A stretch of 64,000 nucleotides of DNA from Phycisphaeraceae bacterium (lineage in GTDB: Bacteria > Planctomycetota > Phycisphaerae > Phycisphaerales > UBA1924): the NCBI GenBank assembly GCA_007693965.1, contig RECQ01000042.1:1-64000 (forward strand), in the 5' to 3' direction. The translations under genes were made by a program, and so were the position numbers. The notes below the pieces were generated by a model, which saw only the letters and a program-made list of their open reading frames with translations, made no database searches and had not been told where the DNA came from. This document shows, one piece after another, positions 28,910-37,649 of this stretch; the first letter of the stretch is position 1, and each line of letters opens with the position of its first letter.

Positions 28910-31071
28910 CTGTTGTCCTCCCACGCCGCGGCCTGGCTCTGCGATGGGTCATCGGCCGCTTCGTCTGCGGCGTCTGCGGCGTCTGCGGCGTCCGCCCTAC
29001 GATGTTCACCCGGCGCCTTGAGCGTCGCCTGCAGGGTGAGGGTGTACCGGTAGATGGTGGCGCCCTGCGGCAGCGCCGTGGGCGATGGTGGTAGCGGCGC
29101 GAGCTGCGTGAGTTCGCCGGGCGCTGCGGTGGTTTCCTCATTGGAGGACTGGCCACGCTGGCGATCAGGGCCCGCGGCGCTTTCCCGTCGACCCGCGGCG
29201 CCGGACGTGGTCTCACCGATCACGATCTCTTCGACCCTGACCTGGTCGACGGTCGGCACAGTCAGTGTGTAGGGCGCGTCATCGCGTTCGGCGTTCTCGC
29301 GCAGCCAGCGGAGCAAGTGCGCATCAACGAACGCCTGCTTGTCGGCGTTTGGAGACTCAACCACAAGATTGATGAAGAGTGAGCCGTAGGGTGTCTGTCT
29401 CGGCGCGGCGGCGCCGTTGTCGCCGCCTCGGCGCTGTTCGCGGGAATCCACCATGCCGTCCATGCCGCCGCCCATGCTTTGTCCCCCACCCAACATGCCT
29501 CCGCCCCCGCCGCCACGTCGGCGTGTGCCGCCGGGACGACGGTCGTCCCGTGCGCCGGGCTCGGCGATCGGCCCGGAGGGCAGCTCGCCGGAGGGTGTGA
29601 GGTACCGGACCTGGAGTTCGTGCAGACGGAAGAGCCTCCATTCTTCGAGGGGAATGTCATTGGGTCGGCCCATGACCAGTTCAGGCTGCGGATCGGAGGC
29701 CGCGAGCAGGCTCGATATGTCCTTCATCAGGTGGGCGTGCACATCGCGCCGATCGACGAGTCGTCGGATGTTCTCGGCCTTAAAGCCGAAGTTTGCCTGC
29801 TGTTCGACTTCGCGCCACGCGCTCACGAGCGTCTGGCCCTGGGTGCGGGCCTGACGGATCTGCTGCGTGGCCTCGCCGCTGCGGGTCTGTTCGACCTGTG
29901 CGCGATCGGTCATGGGCCGGTAGAAGCTCACGCCGCCGGCGACAAGCGCGATGGCCGCCGCGGCGGCGAACCATGGAGTCTTGCGCTTCCACACCGATTC
30001 GCGAATGACAGCGGTGGGGACAAGGTTGGCGTTGATGGCGCCGAGTCCGACGCCCTGCAGGGCCAGGCCGTACGCCGTCGCCATGTTGAGCGTGACCGAC
30101 TGCAGGTCGCTCGCCTTTGTTCCTTCAGCGGTCGCCCGGCCGAGCTTGTCGAGACGGACCACATCCATCTGCAACTGCTGGCTGAGGAACTTGCGCAGCC
30201 CCATGAGCCGGAAAGTGGAGCCGACGCCGATGACGCGCTTGAGATCGGTGTTGGGGTGGAGCTGCTGGTAATAGGAGAGAGACCGCTGCACGTCCTGAGC
30301 CAGATCGGCGAAGACGGGGCGCATCGCCTGGAAGACGTGCCGCTTGTGCTGTGAGCGATCGGCCTCGCGCTTGAGCTTCTCTGCCTTGGAATACGGGAGT
30401 TTGAACGAGTTGACCAGCGCCTCGGTGAAGTGGTGGCCGCCGAGCGGGAAGGTGCGGATCCAGACGCGTCCGCCCTCGGCGACGATGAGGTCTGTCGCGA
30501 GGGTGCCCACGTCAATGATGACGGTGCCGGGCGTCTCCTCGGTGAAGGACTGGTCGTAGGCGATGGCGTTGTAGACGCTGACGGGGCTGATGTTGAGGGC
30601 GTCGGGCTGCAGGTTGACATCGGCGCAGAGATTCAGCCGCTCCATCACGCGCTCGCGGGTGATGGCGAAGATGCCGACCTCGATATCGGGCGTCTCTTTG
30701 CTGATGAAGGTCTGGAAATCCCACTCCACTTCCTCGATGGGGAATGGGATCTGCTGCACCGCCTCGAACTTGACGATGTCGGGGACCTTCTTGGGCTCGA
30801 CGGGCGGCAGCTTGGCGAAACGAACGAAGGCCGCGTGCCCCGGCGCCGAGATGACGATCGACGCCTTGGAGAGATCGTGCTGGGCCGCGAGTGTGCCGAG
30901 GGCGACGCGCAAGGCGTCGGCCTGGTCGATGTCGGGCGTGGAGAGCACCTTGGAGTGCGGCACGACGGCGAAGTCTTCGACTTTCACGTCGGCGCCGTCG
31001 CGAGACAGTTTCAGGGCCTTGATGGCCCCGGCTCCGATTTCGATGCCCCAGCAGACGTTGGATGAAGCCAT
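28906..31071 (-). CDS. pilM: PilM-PilN fusion protein, type IV pilus/secretion platform
   Basis: A 721-aa fusion. Residues about 1-345 are PilM, an actin-like/FtsA-fold cytoplasmic ATP-binding protein (CWGIEIGAGAIKALKL, KFEAVQQIPFPIEEVEWDF, IIDVGTLATDLIV, VIGVGSTFRLMGLRKFL). The PilN-type junction motif INANLVPTAV follows near 350, then one TM helix (about 370-390) and a coiled periplasmic part. PilM and PilN are normally separate proteins that bind through exactly this INLLP-like peptide. The PilN half holds a long Gly/Met/Arg low-complexity stretch (RRRGGGGGGMLGGG) and ends with an Ala-Asp repeat encoded by a 9-nt tandem. The start has GAGGAG close upstream; a longer frame to 31215 is rejected. 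Confidence 0.82.
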   Translation of the reverse strand: MASSNVCWGIEIGAGAIKALKLSRDGADVKVEDFAVVPHSKVLSTPDIDQADALRVALGTLAAQHDLSKASIVISAPGHAAFVRFAKLPPVEPKKVPDIVKFEAVQQIPFPIEEVEWDFQTFISKETPDIEVGIFAITRERVMERLNLCADVNLQPDALNISPVSVYNAIAYDQSFTEETPGTVIIDVGTLATDLIVAEGGRVWIRTFPLGGHHFTEALVNSFKLPYSKAEKLKREADRSQHKRHVFQAMRPVFADLAQDVQRSLSYYQQLHPNTDLKRVIGVGSTFRLMGLRKFLSQQLQMDVVRLDKLGRATAEGTKASDLQSVTLNMATAYGLALQGVGLGAINANLVPTAVIRESVWKRKTPWFAAAAAIALVAGGVSFYRPMTDRAQVEQTRSGEATQQIRQARTQGQTLVSAWREVEQQANFGFKAENIRRLVDRRDVHAHLMKDISSLLAASDPQPELVMGRPNDIPLEEWRLFRLHELQVRYLTPSGELPSGPIAEPGARDDRRPGGTRRRGGGGGGMLGGGQSMGGGMDGMVDSREQRRGGDNGAAAPRQTPYGSLFINLVVESPNADKQAFVDAHLLRWLRENAERDDAPYTLTVPTVDQVRVEEIVIGETTSGAAGRRESAAGPDRQRGQSSNEETTAAPGELTQLAPLPPSPTALPQGATIYRYTLTLQATLKAPGEHRRADAADAADAADEAADDPSQSQAAAWEDNR

Positions 31072-31428
31072 TGTGCTCCTCAGGGTCGATGTGTGAGACG
31101 TCCCGCCTCGCCAGAGGCCGCGCCCGGTTCGGCGCCGGCGACCTCGTTCGCGGCGGCGGCGCGAAAAATCAATGGGAAGTCGATCTTCTGAAACAATACG
31201 AGCGCCGGAGCGCACTTGTTCCCGTTGCAGACGAGAGAGGCCCTATTCGGCTTTTCGCCCCATCATTGCACCAACCGGCCTCGCGGGTGTCAATTTTCGC
31301 CAATTTCACGCCGATGACCGGGTGGCTGGCGTCCGCGGTGGTCTCTATGATTTCCTGCGGTACACTGGCTGGCTCTCCGCCGCCGGTGGAGAATCGAGAT
31401 TCTGTTCCTCTTTGCCCAGGGTTCGCTC
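31072..31428. other. Divergent intergenic region between pilMN and the S1 gene
   Basis: Must hold the promoters of both divergent genes. TACACT at 31361-31366 is a possible -10 for the S1-like gene but has no good -35. No clear site for pilMN was found. No small gene is seen. Confidence 0.4.
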
Positions 31429-33015
31429 ATGTCCGCCGCACCCCAGGATCGTTCGTCGGACGCCGCCCAGGCGCCTGCGAACCACTCCGAAACGAACTCA
31501 GATTCCGAGTCCAACGCGCCTCGCAACGCGGAGTCCCCGCCCGATGAGGGCGGCTCGACGCCGACTGCGAAGCCGGCCGCGGCGCCTGCCCCGGCGTCGG
31601 AATCGCCCCCAGCCATCCCCAGCGACATGAGCCGCGAGATGGACCGGGAGATGGAAAAGGCGATGCAGGGCGAAGACGCCTCCGCCCCCACTCCCACCCC
31701 CGGCGCGAACGGCGGCCCGTCCACCGACGCAAGTCCTGGTGCGCCAGACACTTCCAGCTCTCCGGCGCCCGTCACGGACCCCGGCGCCAGGCGTCCGGCG
31801 ATCCGCGGGCCGCGGGTGGTGCAGGCGGGTCGCGAGCACCGCTCCGGGCGGGTTGTCTCGGTCGGCCCCTCCGACATCTTCATCGAGTTCGGCCCCAAGG
31901 AGCTGGGCGTGGCCCAGCGCACCCAGTGGCCGGACGACGAACTGCCCAAGGTCGATGAGACGGTGCAGGTCGTGGTCGATCGCTTCGAGCCCAACGAGCA
32001 GATCTACATCTGCTCGCGCCCCGGCGCCGTCCAGAAGGCCCAGTGGGAGCTGCTGGAGCCGGGGCAGATCGTCGAGGCACGCGTCACCGGTGTGAACAAG
32101 GGCGGCCTGGAGCTGGAAGTCGCCAACCATCGCGCCTTCATGCCCGCCGGCCGGGTCGATGTCCGCCACATCGAAGATCTGTCCGTCTTCGTGGGCGAGA
32201 AGCTCAAGTGCCGCGTGGCCAAAGTGGATCGCTCCGGGCGCGGCAACATCGTGCTTTCCCGGCGCGAGCTGATCGCAGCGGAGATGAAGGAGCTGAAAGA
32301 GCAGCTCAAGGGCAAGCTCAAAGAGGGCCAGACGGTCGAGGGCGTGGTGCGCAAGATTATGCCCTTCGGCGCCTTCGTCGACATCGGCGGCGTGGACGGG
32401 CTGGTCCACATCTCCGACCTGAGCCACGACCGCGTGCACAACGTCGAGAAGGTGGTGAAGGAAGGCGACACAGTCACCGTCAAGATTCTCAAGCTGGAGT
32501 GGGAGAAGGACCGCATTTCGCTGGGCATGAAGCAGGCCCAGCCGGACCCCTTCGCCACAGCCGCAGAGGAAGTCGCCGCCGGCGCCGAGATCACCGGCCG
32601 CGTGACCAAGCTGCTCGAGTTCGGCGTCTTCGTCGAGCTGTCGCCGGGCGTCGAGGGGCTGATTCACATCAGCGAACTGGCGTGGCGGCGCGTCGGGCAG
32701 GCGTCGGAGATCGTGCAGGTCGACGAGGTCATCACCGTCAAGGTGCTGGAGGTCGACCCGGATCGGCGGCGCATCAGCCTGAGCCTGAAGCAGATGACGC
32801 AGGCGCCGGCGCCGAAGGGCGGCGGACGCAAGGGCCGCGGCGAGGAATCGCGCTCAGAAGAAGAGATCCGCAAGGAAACCCCCGCCCAGCGTCGCATGCG
32901 CGAGCAGTTCCAGGCCAAGCAGAAAGCCAAGGGCGAACAGGGCCTCAAGAGCGGCCTCGGCGAAGTCGAGGGCGTGGGGCTGGAAGGGCTCGCGAGCCAG
33001 ATCAAGCTGGGGTGA
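31429..33015 (+). CDS. rpsA: Ribosomal protein S1-like RNA-binding protein
   Basis: A 528-aa protein with four S1 (OB-fold) domains at about residues 133-205, 208-287, 303-372 and 384-455. The third and fourth carry the classic GAFVDIGGVDGLVHISDLS and GVFVELSPGVEGLIHISELA. It probably recruits mRNA to the 30S subunit or acts as a related translation factor. The N-terminal 130 residues are a disordered extension rich in Pro, Ala, Ser and acidic residues, and the C-terminus is basic (KGGGRKGRGEE). Four domains instead of six is common outside proteobacteria. A terminator follows immediately. Confidence 0.85.
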   Translation: MSAAPQDRSSDAAQAPANHSETNSDSESNAPRNAESPPDEGGSTPTAKPAAAPAPASESPPAIPSDMSREMDREMEKAMQGEDASAPTPTPGANGGPSTDASPGAPDTSSSPAPVTDPGARRPAIRGPRVVQAGREHRSGRVVSVGPSDIFIEFGPKELGVAQRTQWPDDELPKVDETVQVVVDRFEPNEQIYICSRPGAVQKAQWELLEPGQIVEARVTGVNKGGLELEVANHRAFMPAGRVDVRHIEDLSVFVGEKLKCRVAKVDRSGRGNIVLSRRELIAAEMKELKEQLKGKLKEGQTVEGVVRKIMPFGAFVDIGGVDGLVHISDLSHDRVHNVEKVVKEGDTVTVKILKLEWEKDRISLGMKQAQPDPFATAAEEVAAGAEITGRVTKLLEFGVFVELSPGVEGLIHISELAWRRVGQASEIVQVDEVITVKVLEVDPDRRRISLSLKQMTQAPAPKGGGRKGRGEESRSEEEIRKETPAQRRMREQFQAKQKAKGEQGLKSGLGEVEGVGLEGLASQIKLG

Positions 33016-33046
33016 GGCCGGGATCGACAATTCAATCGCTACGTGC

Positions 33047-33079
33047 CACCGTCCATCGTTTCGATGGTCGGTGTTTTTC
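33047..33079 (+). terminator. Terminator after the S1-like gene
   Basis: Stem 33047-33058 (CACCGTCCATCG) with 33062-33073 (CGATGGTCGGTG), one T-T mismatch, a 3-nt loop and TTTTTC. It starts 31 nt after the stop codon. A further GC-only hairpin (CGCCGACCGCT, 33133-33143 with 33150-33160) has no T-tract. Confidence 0.8.
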
Positions 33080-33235
33080 ACCGGCATTCTTCACCGGTAT
33101 GTTGTTTCACTCCAGGCGATGTTGAACGGAGGCGCCGACCGCTCAGGGCAGCGGTCGGCGGCGCGGCGTGCCATGAATTCATGCTCCGAGTGCGGGATTT
33201 CGAGCTGATCTCACGCAACTGAATTGCGCCCACCA

Positions 33236-33512
33236 GACGCCGAGGCTGAGTCTGCCAAGCCTCGGGAAGTGGGCGCGTCGCTTCGAGATGACGCAGGTCG
33301 CGAGGGGCGCCTTTGTGGAGATTCTGGCTGTCTCTCCGAGCGACCGAGGCTTCGTCGAAGACTCCTCAGCCTCGGCGTCTGGTTGTTCGCTGCCGGAGGG
33401 TAGTGGAGCGCTGGTGTGGAGACGCCGTCGCAGGCGTCGATCGCAGCTTTCCGCAGTTTTTTTCGCGCTTCGCAGTGCGATGAAACGCCGAGGCTGAGTC
33501 TGCGAAGCCTCG
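33236..33512. repeat. Composite palindromic repeat A (element, spacer, partial element)
   Basis: Element A1 (33236-33379) has terminal inverted arms starting GACGCCGAGGCTGAG and ending CTCAGCCTCGGCGTC. A spacer of about 100 nt (33380-33482, containing GGAGCGCTGGTGTGGAGACG) and a second, cut-short element (33485-33512) follow. The whole unit is repeated in the same order and orientation at 34979-35410. Confidence 0.75.
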
Positions 33513-33595
33513 GGAAGTGGGCGTCCGAGCCGGGCGAAGTGAAGTCACCAGACCCTCTCCGCCGATCGTGCGTAGAAGAAGGCAGGAGGAACTCG

Positions 33596-34252
33596 ATGGC
33601 GGGACGGGCCTGTGGAATTCGCACGGTTCTCGGCTTCACGGCGTGCGCGATGGGGCTGTTCTTCGGGCTGTCATCGCTTGCGATGGCTGCATCCTCGCAT
33701 TGGCGGCCCGTGGCGACGCCGAAGTGGGATCGGGACGATGCGACGTTTGACCAGTCGCGCGATCGACCTTCCGGCTGGAAGCTCGCGGGCTGGTGCATGG
33801 CATCAAACACCGACCATCTCTCCCTGAGCGAAACTGGCTCCTGCTTCTATGGGAGCCGATCGGAGCCGGATCTGACGGCGCCAGGCGTCAGGCTCTTTGC
33901 CGAGTCCAGTGATGAGGCGCGGGCGATCTCGTTCCGGTATTGCGAGCGCTCGCAGCAGCTCATCCACATCGCATCTGTGGCCGATCCGGTCGGGCTGCTG
34001 GCCGGAAACGGCAAAGTCGCGCTATTCGCGCAGACTCCATATCGAAAGTCGTACTTCATCATCATTCACTCGGCGTTCTTGTGGAGCCTTGGAGCGGCGT
34101 CGCTCCTGTGCGCTGTGCCAGTGTGGCGGACGATCCGGCCGTGGAGGCGACGGAGGCGCGGGCTGTGCATGCGGTGCGGGTACGATCTGCGCGAGCTCGC
34201 GATCGGCGCACGCTGTCCGGAGTGCGGACACGGCGACGCTTGTCCAGAATGA
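33596..34252 (+). CDS. Membrane protein with C-terminal zinc ribbon
   Basis: A 218-aa protein with two hydrophobic segments: an N-terminal one (about 9-33) and a second near residues 155-180 (YFIIIHSAFLWSLGAASLLC). An Arg-rich linker (RRRRR) then leads to a cytoplasmic zinc ribbon CMRCGYDLRELAIGARCPECG. This layout is widespread in planctomycetes; the function is unknown. AGGAGG sits 5 nt before the ATG at 33596; upstream in-frame codons belong to the repeat. It has a paralogue in the next gene and the two are framed by composite repeats A and B. Confidence 0.7.
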   Translation: MAGRACGIRTVLGFTACAMGLFFGLSSLAMAASSHWRPVATPKWDRDDATFDQSRDRPSGWKLAGWCMASNTDHLSLSETGSCFYGSRSEPDLTAPGVRLFAESSDEARAISFRYCERSQQLIHIASVADPVGLLAGNGKVALFAQTPYRKSYFIIIHSAFLWSLGAASLLCAVPVWRTIRPWRRRRRGLCMRCGYDLRELAIGARCPECGHGDACPE

Positions 34253-34330
34253 ATCGGGCCACATATGCTCAGATCTGAGAGAGAGCGAAAGGCAGCGTCC
34301 AGAGAGTCGAACCCCGACGACTCAAACCGC

Positions 34331-35053
34331 ATGCATCGCAATGACTTGAAGTTGCTCGCCGTCGGGGCGCTGTTCCTGGGCTTCGCCCTCGCCATGCATG
34401 CGATTCGTGGCGAGTGGCCGTCGGGATTCGCGACCGCTACACCAGAAATCCTGGGGGAAACTCGGTATGCAACGGTGCTTTCCTGGGAGTTCGTATCAGA
34501 CAGGAAATCCTTTCAAATGGGGTCGATGCAGGTCGTAGGATGGAAGTATCTTGTCACTTTCGAGCCCCGAATTGAGATATTCGGATTCCGACTCTGGCGC
34601 ACCCATTGCGACGGCGCCATGCTGCAATGGGAGCCGAGCGCAGGGCCACAGGGGATTCGCAGCGCTGTTCTCGACCCGGTTGCGATCCAGATTCGCAGAG
34701 GCCGAATGACATTTGGTTGGCGATTCGAACATGGCTCGACATGGATCGTCAGCTTCTCCTCAACGCCGTTCTGGCTGCTCGGCTCCCTCGTGTTCATCTT
34801 CGCCATCACATCGATGGCCGTGCGGCTCTGGCGGGGAGCGCCAGCGGGGCATTGCCCGTACTGCCATTACGATCTTGGCGGACTCGGCAAAGGCGCCAGA
34901 TGCCCGGAATGCGGTGGACGCACGGCGCTCACCGACCGTCAACAAAACCTTCGTCGGCGCGCCCCATCACTCGATCAAGGCTCCGAGGCTGCGTCTGCGC
35001 AGCCTCGGGAAGTCGGCGCGATGTCTCGGGGTGAGCGGGAAGCCTCGGGTTGA
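34331..35053 (+). CDS. Paralogous membrane protein with zinc ribbon
   Basis: A 240-aa protein with the same plan as its upstream neighbour: N-terminal hydrophobic segment (LKLLAVGALFLGFALAM), extracytoplasmic domain with VVGWKYLVTFEPRIEIFGFRLW, a second TM (PFWLLGSLVFIFAITSMAV) and the zinc ribbon CPYCHYDLGGLGKGARCPECGG. The last 30 or so residues are encoded by composite repeat B, so the natural stop has probably been replaced by repeat sequence. The start is uncertain: ATG 34331 is chosen to begin near the TM, but 34265 is also in frame. Its composition is slightly poorer in GC than flanking genes. Confidence 0.62.
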   Translation: MHRNDLKLLAVGALFLGFALAMHAIRGEWPSGFATATPEILGETRYATVLSWEFVSDRKSFQMGSMQVVGWKYLVTFEPRIEIFGFRLWRTHCDGAMLQWEPSAGPQGIRSAVLDPVAIQIRRGRMTFGWRFEHGSTWIVSFSSTPFWLLGSLVFIFAITSMAVRLWRGAPAGHCPYCHYDLGGLGKGARCPECGGRTALTDRQQNLRRRAPSLDQGSEAASAQPREVGAMSRGEREASG

Positions 35054-35410
35054 GCGACAGTCGCGACGGGCGCCGGTGTGGAGATTCTGGCTGGCTCTCC
35101 GGGCGTCCGAGGCTTCGTCGAAGACTCCTCAGCCTCGGCGTCTGGTTGTACGCTGCTGAAGGGTTGTGGAGCGCTGGTGTGGAGACGCCGTCGCAGACGC
35201 CGACCGCTGCTGTCTTCAATTTTTTCGCGCTGCACAGTGCGATGAGACGCCGAGGCTGAGTCTGCGAAGCCTCGGGAAGTGGGCGCAATGCCTCGATGTG
35301 AGCAGGAAGCCTCGGGTTGAGCGACAGTCGCGACGGGCGCCGGTGTGGAGAATCTGGCTGTCTCTCCGGGCCTCCGAGGCTTCGTCGAAGACTCCTCAGC
35401 CTCGGCGTCT
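34979..35410. repeat. Composite palindromic repeat B (element, spacer, element)
   Basis: Elements at 34979-35142 and 35246-35410 share arms CCGAGGCTGAGTCTGCGAAG and CCGAGGCTTCGTCGAAGACT with repeat A. The spacer 35143-35245 matches the spacer of A (GGAGCGCTGGTGTGGAGACG; CAGTGCGATGA). It overlaps the 3' end of the preceding gene. Confidence 0.75.
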
Positions 35411-35437
35411 GTGTCGCTATCCTCTTCATCACTCAAC

Positions 35438-35565
35438 ATCGCCCTTCACCACTCCCCACTCTCTCTCCCCATTGCCCGCTTCCAATTCCCCATTCCCCAT
35501 TCCCCATTCCCCACTGCCCATTGCCCATTGCCATTTGCCCACTGCCTTCCCCTCCCCCACTTCCC
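35438..35565. repeat. Pyrimidine-rich simple repeat abutting argS
   Basis: Degenerate tandem copies of a 7-10-nt unit (CCCCATT, CCCATTG), including CATTCCCCATTCCCCATTCC near 35492. It runs up to the argS start codon and leaves no Shine-Dalgarno sequence. Confidence 0.8.
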
Positions 35566-37368
35566 ATGTCCCACGACCCACTTCAGATTCTGAGCGAGCG
35601 ATTTCTTGACGCCATGCGGGGCGCCTTCGGCGACCGGTTGCCCGAGGGGGCCGATCCGATGATCGCCGCCTCGCGCAATCCGCAGTTCGGCGATTACCAG
35701 TCCAACGCCGCCATGCCGCTGGCGAAGGCGCTCGGGATGAAGCCGCGGGACATCGCGGCGCAGATCGTCGAGAAGCTGGATCTTTCCGGTGTGGCCGAGC
35801 CGGTGGACGAGCACACCATCGCGGGGCCGGGGTTCATCAACATCCGGCTGGACCGGGGGGCGCTGGCGGGGCTGCTGGACGCCCTCGACTCGCCGGATCT
35901 CGGCATCGAGCCGCCGGAGTCGCCTTCGACCATCGTCGTCGATCTCTGCGGCGTGAACCTGGCCAAGCAGATGCATGTCGGGCACCTGCGTTCGACGGTC
36001 ATCGGCGACACCATCGCCCGTGTCTTCGAGCGGCTGGGGCACCGCGTGATCCGGCAGAACCACCTGGGCGACTGGGGGCTGCCCATCGCGATGGTGACGC
36101 GAGCGGTGATGGATCGGGCCGCGAAGGGCGAGATCGATCTCGACGCGATCGACCTTGATGAACTGGATGCGCTCTACAAGTCGGCGCAGAAGTCGTGCGA
36201 CCCCGAGTCGGCGGGCGAAGCCGCGGCGGAGAACCTGGCCCGGGCGAAAACCACCTTGGTAGCGCTGCAATCGGGCGACGCCGAGACGGTCGCGGCGTGG
36301 AAGCGCATCAGCGACATCACGGTGAACGAGTGCGTGGCGGTGTGCGCACGGCTGCATGCGACGGTGCTGCCCGAGCATACGGCGGGTGAGTCGACGTACC
36401 GCGATGAGCTGGCGGGGATCGTGGATGATCTGCTGTCGCGGGGCGTGGCGGAGGAGAGCCGGGGGGCTGTGATCGTGGATCTGAAGGACGCCGGCATCGC
36501 AGAGCCGCTGCTGGTGCGTAAGAGCGACGGCGGTTTTCTCTACGCCACGACGGACATGGCGGCGATCCGGCGCCGGGTGCAGAAATTCGGGGGGGATCGG
36601 ATCATCTACGCGGTGGATGCGCGCCAGTCGCTGCACTTCCGCCAGCTCTTCGCCGCGGCGAAGAAGGCGGGATACGCGAAACGTCCGGACGGGACCGATG
36701 CGCAGCTCGATCACGCGGCGTTCGGCACGGTGCTTGGCGAAGACAACCGCCCCTTCAAGACGCGGACCGGTGAGAACGTGAAGCTGGCGGACCTGCTGGA
36801 TCAGGCTGTGGAGCGGGCCGGCGCCGCGGTGAAGGAGAAGAACCCGGATCTGTCGCCCGAAGACCAGCGGATCGTGGCGGAGGCGGTGGGGATCGGGGCG
36901 ATCAAGTACACGGATCTGGCCAACGACCGGGTGCGGGATTATGTGTTCAGCTTCGACCGCATGCTGGCCTTCGAGGGGAACACGGGGCCGTACCTGCAGT
37001 ACGCGCTGGTGCGCATCCGCAGCATCCTGCGCAAGGCGAAGGCGGAGCATGGCGTTGATGAAGCGGCGCTCGGCGGGGACGGCGCGATGCTGCGCATCGA
37101 GGCGCCGGAGGAGAAGGATCTGGCGCTGTTGATCCTGCGTTTCCCCGGCGTGGTGCGCACGGTGGCGGACTCGCTGGAGCCGCACCGGCTGTGCGGCTAC
37201 CTGTACGAGGTGTCGACGGCGTTCAGCGGGTTCTTCCAGAACTGCCCGGTGCTGCGGGCGCAGGATGATGTGATGCGCCTGTCGCGCCTGCGCCTGTGCC
37301 GCCTGACGGGGCGGGTGCTGGAGAGCGGGCTGGAGACACTGGGGATCGTGGCGCTGGATCGGATGTGA
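35566..37368 (+). CDS. argS: Arginyl-tRNA synthetase
   Basis: Class I synthetase charging tRNA-Arg. An N-terminal additional domain (GDYQSNAAMPLAKALGMKPR, IAGPGFINIRL) precedes the catalytic HIGH-type motif HVGHLRST at about residue 137 in GVNLAKQMHVGHLRSTVIGD. The KMSK site is of the relaxed ArgS form FKTRTGE near 396. The helical anticodon-binding domain carries YLQYALVRIRSILRK and LYEVSTAFSGFFQNCPVL and ends in GIVALDRM. It has 600 aa, normal length. The start MSHDPLQIL lies inside a pyrimidine-rich simple repeat with no ribosome site; it is chosen from family alignment. Confidence 0.96.
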   Translation: MSHDPLQILSERFLDAMRGAFGDRLPEGADPMIAASRNPQFGDYQSNAAMPLAKALGMKPRDIAAQIVEKLDLSGVAEPVDEHTIAGPGFINIRLDRGALAGLLDALDSPDLGIEPPESPSTIVVDLCGVNLAKQMHVGHLRSTVIGDTIARVFERLGHRVIRQNHLGDWGLPIAMVTRAVMDRAAKGEIDLDAIDLDELDALYKSAQKSCDPESAGEAAAENLARAKTTLVALQSGDAETVAAWKRISDITVNECVAVCARLHATVLPEHTAGESTYRDELAGIVDDLLSRGVAEESRGAVIVDLKDAGIAEPLLVRKSDGGFLYATTDMAAIRRRVQKFGGDRIIYAVDARQSLHFRQLFAAAKKAGYAKRPDGTDAQLDHAAFGTVLGEDNRPFKTRTGENVKLADLLDQAVERAGAAVKEKNPDLSPEDQRIVAEAVGIGAIKYTDLANDRVRDYVFSFDRMLAFEGNTGPYLQYALVRIRSILRKAKAEHGVDEAALGGDGAMLRIEAPEEKDLALLILRFPGVVRTVADSLEPHRLCGYLYEVSTAFSGFFQNCPVLRAQDDVMRLSRLRLCRLTGRVLESGLETLGIVALDRM

Positions 37369-37369
37369 T

Positions 37370-37640
37370 GGAACGCGGAGGGCGCGGAGGGGCGCGGAGG
37401 GGGAGGAACGCGGAGTGAGAGGGAGTTTTTGAGTGAGACGGAGTTGGGAAGAGTGGGGATTGTGTGGGTTTGGAATGATCGCTTGGGGTGAATTTGGAGC
37501 GCGCTCGGAGGTGTTGGGCGGCTTCTTTCACCAATCTTTCTTTTCCTGATTTCTTCCTCTGAGCTTCTCCGCGCCCTCCGAGTTCAATCTCTTCTTCTCC
37601 GACTCCGTCTTCCCCAAAATTCCATCCCACTCCGCGTTCA
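37370..37640. repeat. Long inverted repeat (copy d)
   Basis: Left arm 37370-37452 and right arm about 37540-37640 are imperfect complements (GGAACGCGGAGGGCGCGGAG against CTCCGCGCCCTCCGAGTTC). Positions 37409-37452 repeat the left arm of copy b near 7420-7465 with few changes. It lies between argS and a convergent gene. Confidence 0.75.
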
Positions 37641-37649
37641 TCCCCCCGA

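Noticed and set aside
33236-35410. CRISPR array
   Set aside because: The repeats are palindromic elements of about 150 nt with related spacers, not short repeats with unique spacers, and no cas gene is present.
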